Source of the DNA: Flavobacteriales bacterium
GTDB lineage: Bacteria; Bacteroidota; Bacteroidia; Flavobacteriales_D; Crocinitomicaceae
Direction: 5' to 3'
DNA: 64,000 nucleotides
Assembly (NCBI GenBank): GCA_947470515.1
Contig: CANITF010000008.1
Span: 1 to 64,000, forward strand
Under the pieces are notes generated by a model. That model was given only the letters and a program-made list of their open reading frames with translations. It made no database searches and was not told the origin of the DNA. The translations under genes and the position numbers were made by a program. Below, piece after piece: positions 42,801 to 50,071 of the stretch (the stretch's first letter is position 1; each line of letters begins with the position of its first letter).

Positions 42801-44924
42801 GATGAACTTTGTAATGGGACAATGGGTTCTATTTCAGGAATTACAGCTACAGGCTCAGGATTAATTTATTCTTGGTCAAATTCTGGTGGAGCTGCATTAA
42901 ATGCTACTAATTTAACAGCTGGATCTTATACGTTAACCGTTACTGATGGGGCAGGATGTGCAGCAACTGCAGGGCCTTACGTTATTTCGTTTGTTGCAGG
43001 TCCAACAGTTGATGCTTCGAATATTGTCATAACTCCAGCGACTTGCGGACTTGCCAATGGTTCTATTAATGGAATTACCGCAACAGGAAATGGATTAATT
43101 TATACTTGGAACGCTATTGTTAGTGCTACAGTGAATTTAGCCAATCAAAACGGAGGGAATTATACACTTATTGTGACTGATAATAATGGATGTACCGCTG
43201 CAACTGGTCCTCATATTATTCCAACAATAACGAGCCCTACAATTTCTATAGCTAGCAGTATTATCGTTCCTGAAAATTGTAATTTGGCTAATGGCAGCAT
43301 TAGTGGAATTACAATTTCAGGTGGAAGCCCTGGTTATTCCTATGCATGGACTGGAACGAGTCAAACAACCTTAGATATTACAAATTTATCTGCAGGAAGT
43401 TATTCTTTAACAGTTACAGATATAAGCGGGTGTGTGGTGAATGGCGGTCCTTACTCAGTAGCTAATTCAGGGGGACCAAATTTGGATGAAACGAATGCGG
43501 TTGTTACAAACTTACTTTGTGACGGAACACTTGGAACAATTTCTGGAATTACTTCGACAGGAACAGGGTTGAGCTATAGCTGGTCTAATGGAGGAGGAAA
43601 TTCACTTGATGCAACAGGATTAGCAGCAGGAACATACATCCTTACGGTAACAGATATTAACGGTTGTACTTATAATTCATTGCCGTATACAATAAATCCT
43701 TTAGTGCCTTTTGATTTAGATTTATTAGGCATCTTGGTAACTCAAACATCGTGTACATCAAATACAGGAACGGTTACTGGAGCCATTTTAGTAGGAGGAG
43801 TTAATGCTGTCGTTTCATGGACAAATAGTACTGGGACATTCAGCGCAAACACATTGGATATTGCAAATTTACCATTCGGAACTTACACAATAACGGCTAG
43901 CGATGACCAAGGATGCTCAGAATCATTTACAATTTACATAACCCAGTTAAATGCGCCAATGATTGATTTAAGTTTGATGGTTCTAACTCCTGAACATTGT
44001 GGTCAAAGTGATGCTACAATTACCGGTGTTTCTGCAGTTGGAGGGTTCGGAGCATATACATATATGTGGAACAATGATCCATTGATTAATACTCCAGACT
44101 TGACTGGTTTAACAGCAGGTTCTTATGTTCTTACAGTGACAGATATTGCTGGTTGTTTTGATCAGCAAACAGTAACTGTAACTGGATCAACTTTGCCAGT
44201 TATTGCAATAAATAATCTTGATGTAAACGCAATTACATGTTTAACGAACGGCTCAATTTCAGGAATTCAAGTTTCAGGTGCGCAACCAATTACTTATTCT
44301 TGGACAGGAACAACTGAGACAACTTTGGATCTCTCCAATTTAACTGCTGGAAGTTATAGTTTAACAGCTACGGATAATTTTGGTTGCACGAGTACTTATG
44401 GTCCAATAGATTTTGTTGACCCAACTCCGCCAATTGCAGCATTTACTTGGAGCCCGAATGAACCAGTCATATTTGAAAATGTAAACTTTACAAATACATC
44501 AATTGGATCAACTTTAACTTCTACTTGGACAATTGATGGACAGCAGTTCAATTCTGAAGATGCTCAATATGCTTTCAATGATGTCGGCGCCATGATCGTC
44601 ACTTTATCAATAGTAGATGGAAATGGATGTGTTTCAAGTGTTTCAAATATAATTTCCGTTTTTGGAGAGCTTATAATACCAAATGTTATTACTGTAAATC
44701 AAGATGACGTCAACGAAAATTTTGTCATTCAAGGATTAAAACCTAATTCTAGCTTGGTTATTATTAATAGATGGGGAGAAGTAGTTCTTGATACTGATAA
44801 TTATTTGAACGATTGGGAAGGAAAGGATAAATCTGCTAAAGAATTGACCGATGGCGTTTATACTTATTTGCTAAAAGAACCAGATGGTAATTTAAAGCAT
44901 GGTATTATTCATTTGATTCGATAA
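39858..44924 (+). CDS. SprB-repeat adhesin with T9SS type B-like C-terminus
   Basis: A 1688-aa exported protein. A signal peptide (ending SFAQ, about residue 22) is followed by a beta region (30-190) and a glycine-rich part (~220-560, with runs such as GGGGGGHSNSGGGGG). Eleven SprB-type repeats of ~78 aa lie at about 656-1525, each with SGITATG-x-YSW and TLTVTD-GC signatures. A PKD-like domain follows (PIAAFTWSPNEPVIFENV), and the C-terminal ~80 residues resemble the CHU_C/gliding-associated type B signal (INRWGEVVLDT, ELTDGVYTYLL). It is probably a long surface adhesin or gliding-related filament. Confidence 0.88.
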   Translation: MKIKLAKILLAFISFSPLISFAQKGKDSTYTTVSVTNTIVNTYTYLMLNATAGGTSINVNGNAMAGGAFSGNLAPGDLIMIIQMQGASMDIDITIPTDPSFGPGNYTTPNGHTYDGSWPQYQDLWGQITTVAPFNNYNNAGKHELREVLSISGGNIINLTCALQNSYTATGHTQIVRIPRFKNLTLTAGASSIVPVAWNGQTGGVVAIEVNGNLVINAGAKISASAMGSRGALANNLGVGTGAATAHTNGNGYGSTFLGTFNGADGARKGEGIGGYTTEYAALYSEFGRGAPANGGGGGGHSNSGGGGGANVGAGAYTGKGVPTTTFGNGPWNLELAGFGGSSSSGGGRGGYSLSYVNQSPLAFKPNLASWGGNARRENGGLGGHPLAYDATRLFMGGGGGAGEEDSGQAGDGGNGGGIVYVVSYGTISGTGSLESNGAVGQNSNPLNQSTNPLPSSTNKKGNDGAGGGGAGGSIYIKNSNTIPATISLTANGGVGGNHALLVGLGASSEASGPGGGGGGGNITLTSGTPVQSLIGGVSGTSSCSPTPTQISSLFNVNGATNGAAGVVNPASTIFNYTANNVSICQGTNPTLTAVVTGTLPGVLNWYSVPFGGTSLGTGTTYTIPLPLLAAGVYTYYVGVCPGTFRVPVKVTVNPRPVINGVAVLTNPNCISAGSITGLTVSGGTPGYTYSWNGTSTAGPNYTNIPAGTYNLTVTDINGCTDTDGPHTLVGTSGPIINATAVVVQNQLCNGTFGSITGITATGTSLTYSWSNSGGTSLNASNLVAGAYTLTVTDGIGCTATSGPYNVGFTAGPTVDATGIVITPETCGNANGAISGITATGSGLTYTWNAITNPSINISSQVGGSYSLVISDVNGCTVSSGPHVIPSITGPTISTMAISVLNENCSQGNGSISGLTIVGGTPTYTISWSNTAQTTLDISNLVTGQYTLTVTDFNNCVATSGPYDIANLSGPVLDVTAVTIQDELCNGTMGSISGITATGSGLIYSWSNSGGAALNATNLTAGSYTLTVTDGAGCAATAGPYVISFVAGPTVDASNIVITPATCGLANGSINGITATGNGLIYTWNAIVSATVNLANQNGGNYTLIVTDNNGCTAATGPHIIPTITSPTISIASSIIVPENCNLANGSISGITISGGSPGYSYAWTGTSQTTLDITNLSAGSYSLTVTDISGCVVNGGPYSVANSGGPNLDETNAVVTNLLCDGTLGTISGITSTGTGLSYSWSNGGGNSLDATGLAAGTYILTVTDINGCTYNSLPYTINPLVPFDLDLLGILVTQTSCTSNTGTVTGAILVGGVNAVVSWTNSTGTFSANTLDIANLPFGTYTITASDDQGCSESFTIYITQLNAPMIDLSLMVLTPEHCGQSDATITGVSAVGGFGAYTYMWNNDPLINTPDLTGLTAGSYVLTVTDIAGCFDQQTVTVTGSTLPVIAINNLDVNAITCLTNGSISGIQVSGAQPITYSWTGTTETTLDLSNLTAGSYSLTATDNFGCTSTYGPIDFVDPTPPIAAFTWSPNEPVIFENVNFTNTSIGSTLTSTWTIDGQQFNSEDAQYAFNDVGAMIVTLSIVDGNGCVSSVSNIISVFGELIIPNVITVNQDDVNENFVIQGLKPNSSLVIINRWGEVVLDTDNYLNDWEGKDKSAKELTDGVYTYLLKEPDGNLKHGIIHLIR
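42060..43709 (+). repeat. 708-bp higher-order repeat in the adhesin gene (ABC-ABC-A)
   Basis: Consecutive ~78-aa repeats fall into three subtypes. A starts at 42060, 42768 and 43476; B starts at 42294 and 43002; C starts at 42528 and 43236. Like subtypes are exactly 708 bp (236 codons) apart, with no indels. The copies have diverged at many synonymous positions, so the block duplication is old but its register is preserved. Confidence 0.85.
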
Positions 44925-44968
44925 GTTAGATTTATTGTTGTAGCTTAATCTCCAAGTTGAAAAATTAA

Positions 44969-45553
44969 ATGGTAGATACCTTAAATAGTGCAATTGCTTC
45001 AGATATTCGAAATTCATATTTGCGGTATTTGGAGAAATTTTCTACTGAAGAACAGCGCAATATTGCTGTGAACCATTTTGGTGTTTTTTCTCAAGATTTA
45101 ATCAATAGTATTGCCAACGGGGTTGAAGAAATTATGGTCTCAAGTGGAGATCAAAAGAAATTAATAAAACGTGTTTTCTCAATTTTAATAGAAGGACTGC
45201 AAAACATTCGTTCACATGGTGAAAAGGATGAGTTAAATAGAAAATTGGCATTCTTGTTTCTTTGCAAGAATACTGCTTCATATAAAATAGTTTTTGGAAA
45301 TATTATTCAAAATGAAGACCTAGATCTAATAATTGAATATTTAGACAAAATTAACGGTCTTGAAAATCAAGAATTAAAAGATTTATATATGAATGTTCTC
45401 ACTAATGGGTTTTTATCTGAAAAAGGAGGCGCTGGCTTGGGCTTCCTAACGATGCGCATTAAGTCAGAAACCGTTTTAAAGTATTCTATTGAAAATTTAG
45501 ACAACAATAAATCACTTTTTATTGTTGAAGTAGTTTTAAAACGTGATGTCTAA
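44969..45553 (+). CDS. SiaB-like / DUF6272 kinase-fold protein
   Basis: A 194-aa protein with a degenerate GHKL histidine-kinase ATPase fold, as in SiaB and DUF6272 proteins. The N-box-like segment is SILIEGLQNIRSHG (E75, N79, H83). The G-box-like segment is GGAGLGFLTMRIKSE. In SiaABCD-type switches such a kinase phosphorylates a STAS protein (SiaC), which a PP2C phosphatase reverses. No SiaC or phosphatase lies beside it. A STAS protein is encoded at 50072, about 4.5 kb away. It may be co-transcribed with the adhesin gene that ends 44 bases upstream. Confidence 0.7.
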   Translation: MVDTLNSAIASDIRNSYLRYLEKFSTEEQRNIAVNHFGVFSQDLINSIANGVEEIMVSSGDQKKLIKRVFSILIEGLQNIRSHGEKDELNRKLAFLFLCKNTASYKIVFGNIIQNEDLDLIIEYLDKINGLENQELKDLYMNVLTNGFLSEKGGAGLGFLTMRIKSETVLKYSIENLDNNKSLFIVEVVLKRDV

Positions 45554-45595
45554 TAAAATTATTGAGTAATTGTTCTCATACCACTAGACGTATTT

Positions 45596-45621
45596 TACCC
45601 CTTTAGGGGTATTATTTTTTT
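45596..45621 (+). terminator. Terminator after the SiaB-like gene
   Basis: Stem TACCCC and GGGGTA around TTTA, followed by TTATTTTTTTAG. The rest of the gap to 45799 is AT-rich with no gene. Confidence 0.8.
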
Positions 45622-45799
45622 AGATGGATATCAACCAATGAAAAAAAACATGTAATAATTTCGTTTTTACCATGTATCCGAAAACCGGCAGATCATGCCA
45701 AAAAGATTTTGTGGAAACAAAGCGATAAGTCAATAAAATTTTCCTTTTAAAAGAAAAAACATAACAAAAAATACTACTATTTTTCTCGATTAAACAAAA

Positions 45800-46222
45800 T
45801 TAAAGCGCACCCAATTTAGCAACAGTCATCTTTAATGTGCTCATATCTGTAATACGCAATAAATAATTTTCTGCTGGATATGCAGTTAAATCAAAATTTA
45901 GTGACGTATTAGGATCAAGACTAAAGTCCATTATTGTTTTACCATTATTGTCTTTTAAATTTACAGTATATGCATTGTTAGAATTATTAGACGATATAGT
46001 AAGACTTAGAAAATTAATTTTAGATTCTATTTGAACATCAAGTGTATTTTGAAGTTCGTCTATTAATTTTGTTAAGACAAGTTCATTTTTTTCATTTGCA
46101 TTATCTACAATTGTAGTTTGTTCCATTGACTTAGACTCAGAATCAAATGAAGTGTTGTTTTGAGCATTTGCAGAAGCATTTAATAAAATAAATAAACTTC
46201 CTAATAAGTAAACCTTTTTCAT
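45800..46222 (-). CDS. Small exported protein with T9SS-like C-terminal region, unknown
   Basis: A 140-aa protein. The signal peptide ends ASANAQ (about residue 21). The last ~70 residues have the look of a type A sorting domain (AYTVNLKDNNGKTIMDF, FDLTAYPAENYLLRITD), with strand-like hydrophobic alternation and little else between. There is no room for a passenger domain of known type. It could be a small secreted or surface-anchored protein, or a stand-alone sorting-like domain. It is divergent from the cysteine-rich gene at 46424. Confidence 0.65.
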   Translation of the reverse strand: MKKVYLLGSLFILLNASANAQNNTSFDSESKSMEQTTIVDNANEKNELVLTKLIDELQNTLDVQIESKINFLSLTISSNNSNNAYTVNLKDNNGKTIMDFSLDPNTSLNFDLTAYPAENYLLRITDMSTLKMTVAKLGAL

Positions 46223-46369
46223 AATTATTGTTTTTTCAATTTGTATGAGTCAAAGAAAGGTAAGATCTCCTTTGAATTTATTTATTTTTAGTCAATTAAA
46301 ATCAAAATACATGTTATTCAATAAGCTGAACTAAGTGTTTCTACTTATCAATTTTATTTTTGTTTCATT

Positions 46370-46401
46370 TTTGTTAATGTAAAAATAAAACAATACCTTT
46401 G
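46370..46401 (+). promoter_or_regulatory. Consensus Bacteroidota promoter of the 46-aa protein
   Basis: TTTG (46370-46373), a 20-bp spacer and TACCTTTG (46394-46401) match the -33/-7 consensus exactly. The ATG follows at 46424. Confidence 0.75.
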
Positions 46402-46423
46402 TTTGGAATTATTCTAAATAAGG

Positions 46424-46564
46424 ATGGAGCAAGAAATAAAATTATCTCAGAACAAATTACAACAGCATTCTTCCTGCGCTAATTGTTCCTGTGACAAGAA
46501 AAAAGACTGCTGTAAGAAATACAAAAAGCACGGTATACATTGCAAAAAGTGTCCAAAACTTTAA
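46424..46564 (+). CDS. 46-aa Cys/Lys-rich small protein
   Basis: A short gene of 46 codons. After a polar N-terminus the protein has eight cysteines arranged as SCANCSCDKKKDCCKKYKKH then HCKKCPKL, flanked by lysines. It resembles small Cys/Lys-rich Bacteroidota proteins that end KxCPxL. It may bind a metal; the function is unknown. Support for expression is a consensus promoter at 46370-46401, AAGG just before the ATG, and a clean frame ending before the next gene's -7 box. It lies between two exported-protein genes. Confidence 0.65.
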   Translation: MEQEIKLSQNKLQQHSSCANCSCDKKKDCCKKYKKHGIHCKKCPKL

Positions 46565-46584
46565 ATCACATCTAATTCTTTCCC

Positions 46585-46592
46585 TATCTTTG
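46585..46592 (+). promoter_or_regulatory. -7 box four bases from the ATG at 46597
   Basis: Perfect TATCTTTG ends four bases before the ATG; TTTA at 46560-46563 is 21 bp upstream. If used, the mRNA would be leaderless. Confidence 0.45.
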
Positions 46593-46596
46593 GTTC

Positions 46597-47109
46597 ATGA
46601 GATATTTCTTATACCTAACGATATTCTTTCTTTTTAATTCAATCCAAGCAAAATCTCAAGATTCTCTGAATAATTCAATAGGTATCCAACTTGGTATGAC
46701 GCGTCTCGACTTTTTTACTGGATTCCGATATGCACGATCATTTGACAAGTTGGTTCCTTTTTGCACGGCTGAAATGGGAATTAATAGAACAATTTTCCAA
46801 TCTCGATTTTTTCCAAAGTTAGGAATTGGCACTTCGTATTTCCTATTGAATAAACCCAAACTTAAAATTGGCCCCCAATTATCTTATGGTCATTCGGTAT
46901 TAAAAGTTAATTCAGCTTCAAATCATTATCATAACTGGAATGAATTATATATGGGAGGAAGATTGGAAATTGGCTCAAAAATTCGCTTAACAATTGAAGC
47001 AAATAGTGGACTTTTAAATGAGCGTTATTACAATCAAATTAGTAAAAAAAAAGAAGGATTGAATTCTTTGGGTTTTAATGGTAATATCGGATTATTGTAT
47101 GTTTGGTAA
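46597..47109 (+). CDS. Predicted outer-membrane beta-barrel protein
   Basis: A 170-aa protein with a signal peptide (ending AKSQ, about residue 20). It is followed by amphipathic beta-strands (NSIGIQLGMTRLDFFTGFRY, GIGTSYFLLNKPKLKIGPQL, YMGGRLEIGSKIRLTIEA) and a terminal strand ending LGFNGNIGLLYVW, typical of an outer-membrane barrel. No named family is recognised. The next gene (GDPD lipoprotein) starts inside its last 11 bases, so they form an operon with the SUI1 gene. Confidence 0.65.
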   Translation: MRYFLYLTIFFLFNSIQAKSQDSLNNSIGIQLGMTRLDFFTGFRYARSFDKLVPFCTAEMGINRTIFQSRFFPKLGIGTSYFLLNKPKLKIGPQLSYGHSVLKVNSASNHYHNWNELYMGGRLEIGSKIRLTIEANSGLLNERYYNQISKKKEGLNSLGFNGNIGLLYVW

Positions 47110-47896
47110 AATAGTATTGATGTCAATTTTGCTTGTTTCTTGTTCTAAGAAAAAAGAATTTGACCAAATCAAGGTGGTTGGTCATGCTGCAACAGGTCTA
47201 GAAATTCTAAATTCCGTTTACCATGACAATTCGGAAGAGGCAGTTGAAATGGCACTATCAATTGAAGGATGCGATGGCGTAGAAATAGATATACAGCTCT
47301 CTAAAGATGGAACATTGTGGTTGTTTCACGATGATCATTTGGATAAAGAAACAAATGGCACCGGTTGTATAAATGAATTAACGGATAGTCAATTATCATC
47401 TATTGAATATAAAACAATTCACAAAGAAAAACTCGCTCGTTTAGAAGATTTAAATTTAACTTTATTCAAAGGGAAAGAGTTGTTTTTAGACATACGCCAT
47501 GTTACTGCTTGTTCAGGAGATTTTGTAAATGTTTCGCAAGTAATTTCAAACTTAAACGAACTTGGTCTTCATGCAATAACGGATTTCAATGTTCATTGTA
47601 TCTTGTCATATAACCAATGGATTTCTCCTTTTATTGGAGCAGGATTTAAAGTAGATTATGCTATTTACAATTTGAATGAGTTCAATACCTGCATAAATCT
47701 TTACCCTTCAATTTCTGGTTTTGTTGTCCGGAATAGTGATTTTGAAAAAAATGAAATAGAAATGATTAAGAACGCAAACAAAGATCTTTATATCTTTGAA
47801 ATTCGCTCTCCAAAAGGAATTCGTTCTGCATTAAATAAAAATCCTGATGCAGTAATAACAGATGATATTCGTGCAACTCTAATTGAAAAGTACTAA
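47099..47896 (+). CDS. Glycerophosphodiester phosphodiesterase-like lipoprotein
   Basis: About 265 aa from the ATG at 47099, giving a lipoprotein signal MFGKIVLMSILLVSC. The GDPD TIM-barrel motifs are VVGHAATG (catalytic His), GVEIDIQLSKDGTLWLFHDD (Glu/Asp ligands and second His), and later LFLDIRHV. It should hydrolyse glycerophosphodiesters outside the cytoplasm, or a related phosphodiester. It overlaps the upstream barrel gene by 11 bases and the SUI1 gene by one base, so translation is probably coupled. The family shows wide substrate variety. Confidence 0.85.
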   Translation: MFGKIVLMSILLVSCSKKKEFDQIKVVGHAATGLEILNSVYHDNSEEAVEMALSIEGCDGVEIDIQLSKDGTLWLFHDDHLDKETNGTGCINELTDSQLSSIEYKTIHKEKLARLEDLNLTLFKGKELFLDIRHVTACSGDFVNVSQVISNLNELGLHAITDFNVHCILSYNQWISPFIGAGFKVDYAIYNLNEFNTCINLYPSISGFVVRNSDFEKNEIEMIKNANKDLYIFEIRSPKGIRSALNKNPDAVITDDIRATLIEKY

Positions 47897-48234
47897 TGGC
47901 AAAAAAGGAAAAATTAAACATCGTGTATTCTACGAACCCAAATTTTCAATACGAATTTGAGGAAGAAGAAAGTGTAGAGTCAAAACCAAACAACCAACAG
48001 AAATTATATGTTTCGATTGATAAAAAACAACGTGGAGGGAAAGAAGTGACATTAGTTGAAGGATTTGTTGGTCCTGAAGAAGAATTGAAAGAACTAGGAA
48101 AATTACTGAAAAGCAAATGCGGCGTTGGTGGTTCTGTAAAGGACAATGAAATATTGATTCAAGGAAATTTCAAAGACAAAGTGTACGATTTACTAGTGAA
48201 AGAAAATTATAAAGTAACAAAAAAAGGTGGGTAA
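47896..48234 (+). CDS. Translation initiation factor SUI1/eIF1-like (YciH family)
   Basis: A 112-aa protein of the eIF1/SUI1 fold. The N-terminal ~30 residues are a charged linker. The core is KLYVSIDKKQRGGKEVTLVEGF, LGKLLKSKCGVGGSVKDNEI and LIQGNFKDKVYDLLVKENY, which are hallmarks of bacterial YciH. YciH is reported to act as an inhibitor of translation initiation and to promote fidelity; no direct evidence exists here. Its ATG overlaps the GDPD stop (TAATG junction). Confidence 0.9.
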   Translation: MAKKEKLNIVYSTNPNFQYEFEEEESVESKPNNQQKLYVSIDKKQRGGKEVTLVEGFVGPEEELKELGKLLKSKCGVGGSVKDNEILIQGNFKDKVYDLLVKENYKVTKKGG

Positions 48235-48237
48235 AAA

Positions 48238-48294
48238 AATCGGTCTTCAATTATTCCTGTTGAAAATGCCAAAAGAACTAATTGAAGACCGATT
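48238..48294. promoter_or_regulatory. Long 16-bp perfect stem-loop after the SUI1 gene
   Basis: Arms AATCGGTCTTCAATTA (48238-48253) and its exact complement (48279-48294) enclose a 25-nt loop. Seven A bases precede it and no T-tract follows on the plus strand. On the minus strand it would resemble a terminator, yet no minus-strand gene points at it. It may act as an RNA-processing or end-protecting structure, or as an operator before pyrR. The rest of the gap to 48566 shows only the pyrR promoter. Confidence 0.6.
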
Positions 48295-48528
48295 AACCTA
48301 AACCAAAAACAAACGAAAACAATTTGTGGAAAATTTGTATTTCGCTACCACTACTAGATTAAAGATATTAAACCTTTAACGTTCTTTTTACAAAATAACT
48401 TCAACTGTTCTATTTGTTGATTGAAGGGAATGGATTTTTATGTGAAAGGGGTTTATTCGTTTTATTGTTTAGAAATCTTCAGTGTGAAATCTACATTTCT
48501 TTAAAAAACACGAAAAAGATTTCCAAAG

Positions 48529-48561
48529 TTCGAAGCTATAAAATGAAAACTCTTATCTTTG
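48529..48561 (+). promoter_or_regulatory. pyrR promoter
   Basis: TATCTTTG (48554-48561) lies 21 bp after TTCG (48529-48532). Only five bases separate the -7 box from the ATG at 48567, so the message would be leaderless or nearly so. This favours ATG 48567 over upstream in-frame starts. Confidence 0.5.
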
Positions 48562-48566
48562 TTGAA

Positions 48567-49115
48567 ATGGAAAAGCAAGTCATTCTAAACAAACGACATT
48601 TTGAATTAACACTCAACAGACTTTGCTATCAACTTATTGAATCTCATTCCGATTTCTCGAACACTGTTTTAATTGGACTTCAACCCAGAGGTGTAAACGT
48701 CGTTGCACGTTTGAAATCCCAATTAGAAGAAATTCTTGGGAAAGAAATCGTATGCGGAAATTTGGATATTACTTTTTACCGCGATGATTTTAGAAGAAGA
48801 GAAAAACCATTGATCCCAAGTGCAACAAACATCGATTTCGTCATTGAAAACAAGAATGTTGTTTTGGTAGATGATGTACTATACACTGGAAGAACAATTC
48901 GCTCTGGTTTAGATGCACTATTAGCTTTTGGTCGACCTAAAAAAGTTGAATTACTCGTGTTAATCGATCGCCGTTTTCAAAGAGATTTACCAATTCAAGG
49001 AGATTATGTTGGAAAATCTGTTGATACCTTGAATTCTGAAAGAGTATCAGTTGAATGGAAAGAAATAGAAGGAGAAGATAAAGTAGTTTTATACACAGCA
49101 GAAACAAATGAATAA
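48567..49115 (+). CDS. pyrR: PyrR: pyrimidine regulator / uracil phosphoribosyltransferase
   Basis: About 182 aa from the ATG at 48567. The frame runs much further upstream, but the conserved part starts at KQVILNKRHFELTLNRLC, and the -7 box rules out earlier starts. The PRPP loop is VVLVDDVLYTGRTIRSGLDAL, and GLQPRGVNVVARL and VLIDRRFQRDLPIQGDYVG are typical PyrR. In Firmicutes it controls pyr mRNA attenuation; whether it binds RNA here is not shown. It overlaps pyrB by eight bases, so the pair is translationally coupled. The 16-bp stem-loop at 48238-48294 lies upstream of this promoter. Confidence 0.93.
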   Translation: MEKQVILNKRHFELTLNRLCYQLIESHSDFSNTVLIGLQPRGVNVVARLKSQLEEILGKEIVCGNLDITFYRDDFRRREKPLIPSATNIDFVIENKNVVLVDDVLYTGRTIRSGLDALLAFGRPKKVELLVLIDRRFQRDLPIQGDYVGKSVDTLNSERVSVEWKEIEGEDKVVLYTAETNE

Positions 49116-50040
49116 TTTAAGTGTAGAACATCTTACAGGGATAAAAGACCTGACGCGGGAAGATATCGAATTGATATTCACAACTGCGGATAGTTTTAAG
49201 GAGGTAATTAACCGCCCAATCAAAAAGGTGCCATCTCTGCGCGATATGACGATTGCGAATCTATTCTTTGAAAATTCTACACGAACAAGACTTTCATTCG
49301 AATTAGCTGAAAAAAGATTATCGGCAGATGTTGTCAACTTTAGCGCCGCAAGTAGTTCTGTTAAAAAAGGAGAAACACTGATTGATACGGTGAACAATAT
49401 TTTATCTATGAAAGTAGATATGGTGGTAATGAGACATCCAAACCCAGGAGCGGCTAAATTTCTTTCAGAACGAATCAATGCGAAAGTTATCAATGCTGGC
49501 GATGGAACACACGAACACCCAACGCAAGCTTTATTAGACGCTTATTCTATTCGTGAACGTCTGGGTTCTCTAGAAGGTAAAAAAGTTGTAATTGTGGGTG
49601 ACATCTTGCATTCTCGTGTTGCGCTTTCAAATATTTATTGCCTACAAAAAATGGGAGCTGAAGTAATGGTTTGCGGACCAACAACACTGATTCCAAAATA
49701 TATTCATGAATTAGGAGTAAAAGTTGAACATAATTTGCGTGCGGCACTAGAATGGTGTGATGTTGCAAATATGTTGCGCATTCAACTTGAACGTCAAGAT
49801 ATAAAATTCTTTCCATCATTGCGTGAATATTCGATGCAATTTGGTTTAACAAAAGAAATATTGGATTCATTGCCTAAAGAAATCATTGTCATGCATCCTG
49901 GTCCAATCAACCGTGGAGTGGAAATAACAAGCGATGTTGCGGACTCAAAACAATCAATCATTCTGCAGCAAGTAGAAAATGGTGTTGCTGTTAGAATGGC
50001 CGTGATTTATTTGTTAGCATCGAAAATTGAACGTCAATAA
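49108..50040 (+). CDS. pyrB: Aspartate carbamoyltransferase catalytic subunit
   Basis: A 310-aa enzyme that joins carbamoyl phosphate and aspartate in the second step of pyrimidine synthesis. The signature STRTRLSFELAEKRL, MRHPNPGAAKFLSERI, GDGTHEHPTQALLDAYSIRE and VMHPGPINRGVEI are complete. No pyrI regulatory subunit is next to it. It starts inside the last codons of pyrR (8-base overlap). Pairing of pyrR with pyrB is a known arrangement for co-regulated pyrimidine genes. Confidence 0.97.
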   Translation: MNNLSVEHLTGIKDLTREDIELIFTTADSFKEVINRPIKKVPSLRDMTIANLFFENSTRTRLSFELAEKRLSADVVNFSAASSSVKKGETLIDTVNNILSMKVDMVVMRHPNPGAAKFLSERINAKVINAGDGTHEHPTQALLDAYSIRERLGSLEGKKVVIVGDILHSRVALSNIYCLQKMGAEVMVCGPTTLIPKYIHELGVKVEHNLRAALEWCDVANMLRIQLERQDIKFFPSLREYSMQFGLTKEILDSLPKEIIVMHPGPINRGVEITSDVADSKQSIILQQVENGVAVRMAVIYLLASKIERQ

Positions 50041-50056
50041 ATTTTAGTTACATTTG
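50026..50056 (+). promoter_or_regulatory. Promoter of the STAS-rnz operon
   Basis: ATTG (50026-50029) and a perfect -7 box TACATTTG (50049-50056) are 19 bp apart; the ATG is at 50072. The -33 element falls within the 3' end of pyrB. Confidence 0.6.
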
Positions 50057-50071
50057 AACAAACAGAACACA

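Noticed and set aside
45800-46564. Toxin-antitoxin pair formed by the small divergent genes at 45800 and 46424
   Set aside because: One is an exported protein with a signal peptide and the other a Cys/Lys-rich protein; genes are divergent and show no toxin fold.
48414-48566. Upstream extension of the pyrR frame to 48414
   Set aside because: The added residues are not typical of PyrR and a good -7 promoter box lies inside; start moved to 48567.
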